This document shows positions 7,351 through 11,848 of a stretch of DNA of 11,848 nucleotides, piece by piece; the first letter of the stretch is position 1, and the number at the start of each line of letters is the position of its first letter. Source of the stretch: Bacillota bacterium. Lineage in GTDB: Bacteria; Bacillota_A; Clostridia; Lachnospirales; Lachnospiraceae. Under the pieces are notes generated by a model. It saw only the letters and a program-made list of their open reading frames with translations. It was not told the origin of the DNA and did not search any database. The translations under genes and the position numbers were made by a program. The stretch spans positions 1 through 11,848 of the forward strand of contig JAEZSL010000422.1 of the NCBI GenBank assembly GCA_023443925.1, in the 5' to 3' direction.

Positions 7351-8694
7351 TCAGGTTAAATTTTGTATCCATTTATACTTTATAACTCTTGGGAAACATA
7401 TCAGGAATTTTCCCAGTTCTTCTGCTGTCGCCATTATATAAACGATATAAATAGGCCATTTAAAATACATAACAGCCATAAATACCAGAGGAATGCCAAT
7501 ACACCAGACTCCAATCAGATTGGCAAAAAAGCAGTATACGCTGTCTCCCCCGCTTCGAAGAATCCCCACAATAATTAGAAATACCAGCATTCTAAGTGGT
7601 ATTGCACAGGCTAAAATCCGTATCATAATAGATATGTAACCTTGTGCAGTCAAACTAATGTGAAACAATCCCTGCAGTTTTGACGAGAACACAATCAAAA
7701 TAAAAGATACCGCAACGGATATAATGACACTTAAAATCAAAAGCCGTTTACAGCATTTTTTAGCTTCTTCAAACTGGTTTCTCCCTAATAAAGTTCCTAA
7801 CATTACTGCAGCAGCCGTACCCAGTCCTCCGCAAAAAACCAGTGACAGGGATTGAAAGGTGCTGACTATCTGGAGAGCTGCCTGGGATTCCGTTCCCGTA
7901 TATTTATAAGCCACATTATATAGATTATTCCCAATTGCATAAGCTACTTCCCCCAGTATTACAAAAGAGCCATAGGTTATATATTTACGGATTACCTTGG
8001 ATTCAATTATAAGATAATTTTTTAATTTACCAAGGATAGGCGGTTTCTTTATAAAAGTATACCCGGCTATAATGGAAATTTCTACAACTCTTGCTATTAC
8101 GATGGCAATCGCCGCACCCTGCACTCCCAGCTGGGGAAAACCGAACTTCCCTAATATCAGGCTGTAATTCATAATAAAACTAATTAATAATGAAACCGCC
8201 GTTGCAATCATGGGTAATTTAGTTCGGCCAACGCTCCGCAGACTAGCAACCAGGGTTCCGTTTAAGGCACACATAATATATGTTACACTGATAATCTGTA
8301 TATAAGCGCTGCCTTCTTTAATAACTGCTGCATCTCTGGAATAAAAACCAATAATAGTTTTAGGCATAATCAGAGAAACTGACATAAATATAATTGCCAG
8401 GGCCAGGGTTGAATACAAAAGAATTCCCATATACTGGTGAATGCTCCTGGTATCTTTTCGGCCCCAGTACTGAGCTATAAATATACTGCCGGCAGCAGTG
8501 ATTCCGTTAATGAGCAGCATAAATAACTGAAACCACTGATTCCCCATTGCCGCAGATGTTATAGCAACTTCCCCCAACTGCCCTATCATAAATACATTCA
8601 GCATATTAACCATGGAACTTAATACGCTCTGTATGATAACCGGCGCCCCGATTGAGGCTGCCTGTTTTACAAATTCTCTTCTGCTTTGTTCCAC
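7351..8694 (-). CDS. MATE family multidrug/metabolite exporter
   Basis: The 447-residue hydrophobic protein has about twelve predicted membrane helices in two homologous halves, the normal size and layout for a MATE (multi-antimicrobial extrusion) transporter. Such proteins export organic cations or metabolites using a sodium or proton gradient. Recognisable parts are the first helix region (GAPVIIQSVLSSMVNMLNVF), the MIGQLG turn, the IAQYWGRKD loop and, in the second half, ILRSGGDSVY followed by GVWCIGIPL. I chose the GTG at 8694 over the GTG at 8706 because GGAG (8704-8701) stands six bases before it. The gene follows the GH-D gene by 33 bp with no terminator between, so the two are probably co-transcribed. 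The substrate cannot be predicted, and the neighbour does not make it a sugar exporter. Confidence 0.93.
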   Translation of the reverse strand: MEQSRREFVKQAASIGAPVIIQSVLSSMVNMLNVFMIGQLGEVAITSAAMGNQWFQLFMLLINGITAAGSIFIAQYWGRKDTRSIHQYMGILLYSTLALAIIFMSVSLIMPKTIIGFYSRDAAVIKEGSAYIQIISVTYIMCALNGTLVASLRSVGRTKLPMIATAVSLLISFIMNYSLILGKFGFPQLGVQGAAIAIVIARVVEISIIAGYTFIKKPPILGKLKNYLIIESKVIRKYITYGSFVILGEVAYAIGNNLYNVAYKYTGTESQAALQIVSTFQSLSLVFCGGLGTAAAVMLGTLLGRNQFEEAKKCCKRLLILSVIISVAVSFILIVFSSKLQGLFHISLTAQGYISIMIRILACAIPLRMLVFLIIVGILRSGGDSVYCFFANLIGVWCIGIPLVFMAVMYFKWPIYIVYIMATAEELGKFLICFPRVIKYKWIQNLT

Positions 8695-8700
8695 TTTTGT

Positions 8701-8704
8701 CTCC
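8701..8704 (-). promoter_or_regulatory. Ribosome binding site fixing the MATE GTG start
   Basis: GGAG with six bases before GTG at 8694. The local sequence GTGGAGACAAAAGTG is nearly the same as the tyrS start region, and in both genes the site overlaps an upstream in-frame start codon that lacks its own binding site. Confidence 0.65.
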
Positions 8705-8727
8705 ACTTACTGCCCGCTAACACTTCT

Positions 8728-10317
8728 TTAAAGGGAACAATATTTCTCCAGCCCCTGTTCACCGATCCAGTCAAATTTAATAAACTTACCGTCCACCTTA
8801 TATTCAGACGGTATTACAGTATCAAACCAGTCCAAAGGTTCCATTTCTTCTTTTTGCTCTGAGGCTTTTTTAAAAGCTGTTTTTAAATCCTGCTTTATTT
8901 CTTCAGTTATTACACTTGGTTTTGCAGATACAAAGAGCGGTGTACCGCTTTGGGCCAGTAATTCCAGAAAACGTTTGTTCAGTTCCCAGGGGATGTTTTC
9001 CGTAATTCCCACACAATCGGCATCCATATGGAAAAACGCTTTGTGCTGGGGGAGCCGGAATGCAAGTGTATTCACTCCCATCATCACCGAGCGGTCAAAA
9101 GAGTTACCACTGGTATCATCACCGCTTCTATGGAGATGGATAAATCCCGCCGCCAGATGTCCAATTACATTACAGCCAATGACTACGGCATCCCCTGCAT
9201 TTTCATGAAGGGTCTGATATAGAGCTTTAATCGCCTCAGCCGAAGTCTGGCTTCTGTCATGAAGGGTCCAGCCATCTGCATTTAAAACATCTATGGCTTC
9301 CGGATAAAAACCGCCGTAAAAGTCAAAGGTTGCAAAATCATATTTCACCAGTTCATAGCCCCAGCCGGTTACACGCCTCATATCTTCAGCAATAAGCTTA
9401 AGCGCTCCCGGTACGGTGGGATCTAGTGTATTACGGTTTCTTAGTCCCCTTACTTCCTCACTGAGAAAGGATTCGTTTGTTTCTAAAGGTCTTATCCATA
9501 TTCCCGGTTTTACTCCCGCCTGCTTCATTTTTTGAGCCAGGCCTGCCATGTCGGGGAATTTTTTGTTTCCTCTTTCATATGGCCTGCCTGCCGCTCCTTT
9601 GGTTAGGGCCAGTTCCTGCCAGCAGTCGTCGATAACCATATAGGGCCGGTTTTCAAGTCCTTCCGTCAATTCTGCCAGTAATGAGGTGTCAGAAAGAACT
9701 TCCTCTTCCGAACTGTTACCGTAGGCATAATACCAGTTGTTACTTCCATAAACCGGGGCTTTCGGCAATATGGGATCCGTGCATAGAGTCTTGCAAAACC
9801 GTTTTGCAAATGAAAAGGGGTTTTCATCCTTCTCTGATTCCAGTTGTACAATGGTTGCGGCTTTTAATTCTTTGCCGGATAAGATTACTCCTTTTGCACC
9901 GGAACGCACATCCAGCCACAGGGTAATTCCCTGGGCATCGCACATCCAAAAGGCCATGGCATTGGGTCTTACCTTTACACCGATTCCTGTGCTTTCATTA
10001 CCATCGGACAGTAACATATACCAGGGCATAATTCTCTGGGGATTGATTCCTCTCCATTCCAGATTTCCGTAAGAACGTTCAAAGGCATCCCCTAAAATAC
10101 GGCATTTATTCTTAAGGCTCCCATTAAAACGCAGTATAATAAATCGCACCGGGGTATGACCGGCAGTTAAATGAATACCGATGTCATCTCCCTCTTTTGA
10201 GCAGGTAAGTTTTACATCTTCGTAAGAAAAAGACTCTTTTTCCTGTTTTGCCTGAATGATTCCCTCTTCTGTAACCAGACGCACAAAGTCCGGAATCCGG
10301 CTGCATTGTATATTCAT
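8728..10317 (-). CDS. Clan GH-D glycosidase, alpha-galactosidase-like (GH36/GH27 type)
   Basis: The 529-residue protein (from the ATG at 10317) has an N-terminal beta-rich region (about 1-180) and a TIM-barrel region with clan GH-D marks: NNWYYAYGN (about 193-201), YMVIDDCWQ (about 226-234), KPGIWIRPL (about 270-278), VKYDF with the presumed nucleophile Asp (about 327) and HRSGDD with the presumed acid Asp (about 400-401). Enzymes of this clan hydrolyse alpha-galactosides or related alpha-linked sugars with retention. No signal peptide is seen, so the substrate is probably an imported oligosaccharide. I preferred the ATG at 10317, which has GGATGG (10328-10323) five bases upstream, over an ATG at 10326 and a TTG at 10344. 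The GH125 gene upstream and the MATE gene downstream share its strand. Exact sugar specificity is open. I see no clear promoter within the repeat region ahead of it. Confidence 0.82.
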   Translation of the reverse strand: MNIQCSRIPDFVRLVTEEGIIQAKQEKESFSYEDVKLTCSKEGDDIGIHLTAGHTPVRFIILRFNGSLKNKCRILGDAFERSYGNLEWRGINPQRIMPWYMLLSDGNESTGIGVKVRPNAMAFWMCDAQGITLWLDVRSGAKGVILSGKELKAATIVQLESEKDENPFSFAKRFCKTLCTDPILPKAPVYGSNNWYYAYGNSSEEEVLSDTSLLAELTEGLENRPYMVIDDCWQELALTKGAAGRPYERGNKKFPDMAGLAQKMKQAGVKPGIWIRPLETNESFLSEEVRGLRNRNTLDPTVPGALKLIAEDMRRVTGWGYELVKYDFATFDFYGGFYPEAIDVLNADGWTLHDRSQTSAEAIKALYQTLHENAGDAVVIGCNVIGHLAAGFIHLHRSGDDTSGNSFDRSVMMGVNTLAFRLPQHKAFFHMDADCVGITENIPWELNKRFLELLAQSGTPLFVSAKPSVITEEIKQDLKTAFKKASEQKEEMEPLDWFDTVIPSEYKVDGKFIKFDWIGEQGLEKYCSL

Positions 10318-10344
10318 AGTAACCATCCCACTGCCACGAAGCAA

Positions 10345-10422
10345 TGTCTGAAGCTTGATTCACACATTGAAAAAATAAAGTTGTGGCATTCCTTTCTTTC
10401 ATAAATTTTCTTCGCTGTAACG
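10345..10422. other. AT-rich leader between the repeat array and the GH-D gene
   Basis: Non-coding stretch ahead of the GH-D start. It contains another ATTCACAC word (10358-10365), the same word that opens each unit of the adjacent array, but the bases after it do not align with a full unit. An open frame crosses here but overlaps the GH-D coding region and looks incidental. Confidence 0.35.
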
Positions 10423-10609
10423 AATTCACACTAACAGCTATGCCTTTCGGGCATATACTGGGAAAAATATAGCCGCTTTTGCTATTTTTCTAATGACTAG
10501 CATACTTTTGAGAGGCAATTCACACTAGTGCCTATGCCTTCCTGACATAAACCGCGAAGAATAGCCTCTTTTGCAATTCTTCTAATGACTCGAATACTTA
10601 CCGCGGGGC
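10423..10609 (-). repeat. Two tandem ~93-bp structured repeats
   Basis: Unit A (10423-10516) and unit B (10517-10609) align along their length. Each opens with AATTCACACTA, has a first hairpin (A 10439-10455; B 10533-10549), a second hairpin (A 10462-10490; B 10556-10582), a shared TCTAATGACT and a final GGC. The second stem is GAAAAAT/ATTTTTC in A and GAAGAAT/ATTCTTC in B, so one A-T pair became G-C on both sides. In the first stem, B's single C-A mismatch on the plus strand becomes a G-U pair on the minus strand. This points to a minus-strand RNA as the folded form. The function is unknown; dispersed intergenic repeat, small RNA or leader element are all possible. Confidence 0.7.
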
Positions 10610-10669
10610 AATTCACACCAACGGCTTTGAACCACAGCAGCATAACTGCTGTGGTGAAGCTATTTTTAT
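10610..10669 (-). repeat. Third, divergent unit of the tandem array
   Basis: AATTCACACCAACGGCT (10610-10626) matches the head of units A and B at the same 93-base spacing. GCTATTTTTATAACTGATTC resembles the region after A's second hairpin. In place of the first small hairpin it carries a longer one (10631-10655). The left arm of the second hairpin is missing. Confidence 0.5.
10631..10655 (-). terminator. Strong hairpin downstream of the GH125 gene, possible terminator
   Basis: ACCACAGCAG (10631-10640) and CTGCTGTGGT (10646-10655) form a perfect 10-bp stem with a five-base loop. On the minus strand the following bases are TTCAAAGC, a poor T-run, so it may be only a weak terminator or a 3' end stabiliser for the GH125 transcript about 105 bases after that gene's stop. 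Confidence 0.35.
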
Positions 10670-10759
10670 AACTGATTCTTTTTATGGCATCATTTCCGTA
10701 GTGGTCTGGTGCCGGTTTTATACAACCTCTATTTTAAAATTGCTGTAATAGTTCCCCTC
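10670..10759. other. Remaining gap after the GH125 stop
   Basis: A weak inverted repeat GGCATCA (10686-10692) with TGGTGCC (10707-10713) is present, without a T-run on either side. I see no gene and no convincing promoter here. Confidence 0.3.
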
Positions 10760-11848
10760 TTAATTATCCCAGAAACCGCCGGACATTAAACTCTCCAGCA
10801 TTTCTGCAAATAATGTATTAGCCCATGCAAACCAGGGCCTTGAATATACCGAAGGATTATCCGGATTAAAGGATTCATGCATAAAGTTAGTATTATCATG
10901 GGTATCGGCTAACATCTGAAGGCAATCCATAATTTCCTTACTGTCAACAGAGGTAAGAGCCTGCATAACAATACCGATATGCCATACAAATCCAGGGGCT
11001 GTATGAGGGCTGCCTACTCCTCTGGCATATTTACCAACGGCATAATAGGGGTTATCTTCTGATAAGATGAAGTTTCTGGTATTCTGGTAAATGGAATCAT
11101 CCTTTTCACAAACACCCAGATACGGCATTGCCAGTAAGCTGGGAGAGTTGGCATCATCCATTAGATTATAATTACCAAAACCGTCCGTTTCATAAGCGTA
11201 GATTTTTCCGTATTTCGGATGATCGACTATACCATAATCCAAGATACCGTCATTAATTTCCTCCGCCAGTTTCTCACAAGCATCTGCTAACTCCAGATCT
11301 TTGTAAACTTCTTCACAGATTTCCTTACCAAAGGTGAGTGCTTTCACTGCCATCATATTTGCCGGTATCAGATATCCGAATTTACAGCAGTCATCCGATG
11401 GTCTGAAACCGGACCAGGTCATACCGGTCACATTCACCGGTCTGCCATGTCCGCGATTTGGCAGTGTGTCACTTTTAACGCAATCATGGCGTGTAAAAGA
11501 GTACTGTGATTTGCTGTGGTCCTGCTCGGTCTTAAAAGTGGAAACCACATTTTCGATCATTTTCTTGATTTCCGGGCTGAAAAATCCGTCTGTTCCTACG
11601 GTTTTCCAATATGTATAAGCAAGGTACAAAGGAGCACAAAGAGAATCCACTTCATACTTCCTTTCCCATACATGGTCATTTAATTCTGTTTCATCTTTAT
11701 GTCCAGCACCGTTGGCACTTTCATTGAAGGCATTGGCATAAGGATCCATACATACGAATTCTGCCTGTTTCTGGATTACCCCTTCCAGAATTTTGCGCAA
11801 AGAAGCATCTTCTTTCGCGTATTTTACATAGGGTCTTACCTGAGCGGC
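10760..11848 (-). CDS. GH125 exo-alpha-1,6-mannosidase family glycosidase (5' partial)
   Basis: The frame is open to the right edge, giving 362 visible residues. The N-terminus lies outside, since AAQVRPYVKYAKEDAS precedes the TTG at 11800 in frame and fits the family. Family members are usually somewhat over 400 residues, so most of the protein is present. Recognisable parts are TGMTWSGFRPSDD (about 141-153), LMDDANSPSLL (about 229-239, with the likely acid Asp), GSPHTAPGFVWHIG, HESFNPDNP (about 324, with the likely base Glu) and the C-terminal RPWFAWANTLFAEM. GH125 enzymes (formerly DUF1237) release mannose from alpha-1,6-linked mannosides by an inverting mechanism. The assignment of the catalytic residues is from memory of the family. 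The gene is followed by the structured repeat array and then the GH-D gene on the same strand, which suggests a cytoplasmic oligosaccharide-degrading set. Confidence 0.92.
   Translation of the reverse strand, partial: AAQVRPYVKYAKEDASLRKILEGVIQKQAEFVCMDPYANAFNESANGAGHKDETELNDHVWERKYEVDSLCAPLYLAYTYWKTVGTDGFFSPEIKKMIENVVSTFKTEQDHSKSQYSFTRHDCVKSDTLPNRGHGRPVNVTGMTWSGFRPSDDCCKFGYLIPANMMAVKALTFGKEICEEVYKDLELADACEKLAEEINDGILDYGIVDHPKYGKIYAYETDGFGNYNLMDDANSPSLLAMPYLGVCEKDDSIYQNTRNFILSEDNPYYAVGKYARGVGSPHTAPGFVWHIGIVMQALTSVDSKEIMDCLQMLADTHDNTNFMHESFNPDNPSVYSRPWFAWANTLFAEMLESLMSGGFWDN

Noticed and set aside
10184..10429. 81-codon minus-strand frame overlapping the GH-D gene start
   Set aside because: It runs from the repeat array into the GH-D coding region in another frame. 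The GH-D frame gives the family-like sequence there, and no binding site precedes this frame's GTG.
10423..10669. CRISPR array
   Set aside because: There are only three units with no short exact repeat separated by unique spacers. The whole ~93-bp unit is repeated with divergence, and no cas gene is present.
11334..11618. 94-codon plus-strand frame inside the GH125 gene
   Set aside because: It is fully antisense to a confidently recognised gene and shows no family features.

Overview
The window comes from an AT-rich, low-GC Gram-positive anaerobe, most likely a member of the Clostridia close to Lachnospiraceae. The grounds are a 2-hydroxyacyl-CoA dehydratase activase-type protein, a tyrosine T-box leader, consensus sigma-A promoters, GGAG/GGATGG ribosome binding sites, and a cytoplasmic GH125 mannosidase beside a clan GH-D glycosidase. 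The family-level placement is inference from gene content.

Layout: bases 1-4223 (+) hold nearly all of a very large activase-related protein, with its first codons off the left edge. It runs convergently into everything else. A short intergenic stretch (4224-4483) holds a C-rich 14-bp tandem repeat, a 12-bp palindrome and a bidirectional terminator. All other genes are on the minus strand. In transcription order they are: a GH125 exo-alpha-mannosidase (its N-terminus off the right edge), a clan GH-D alpha-galactosidase-like enzyme, a MATE exporter 33 bp behind it, then a tyrosyl-tRNA synthetase with a perfect-consensus promoter and T-box leader, and last a 2H-phosphoesterase protein with its own promoter.

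Functional reading: the two glycosidases have no visible secretion signal in the parts present and probably trim imported oligosaccharides in the cytoplasm. MATE may be co-transcribed with the GH-D gene, with no obvious functional link. TyrS is controlled by tRNA-Tyr charging: specifier UAC, a UGGU bulge matching discriminator A, and complete antiterminator and terminator alternatives can all be read.

Two non-coding regions are the least explained parts. The first is about 290 bases between the T-box terminator and the tyrS start (6543-6833), packed with eight possible hairpins. The second is a tandem array of ~93-bp units (10423-10609, with a divergent third unit after it) upstream of the GH-D gene. 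Its hairpins are preserved between copies, including one compensatory base-pair change.
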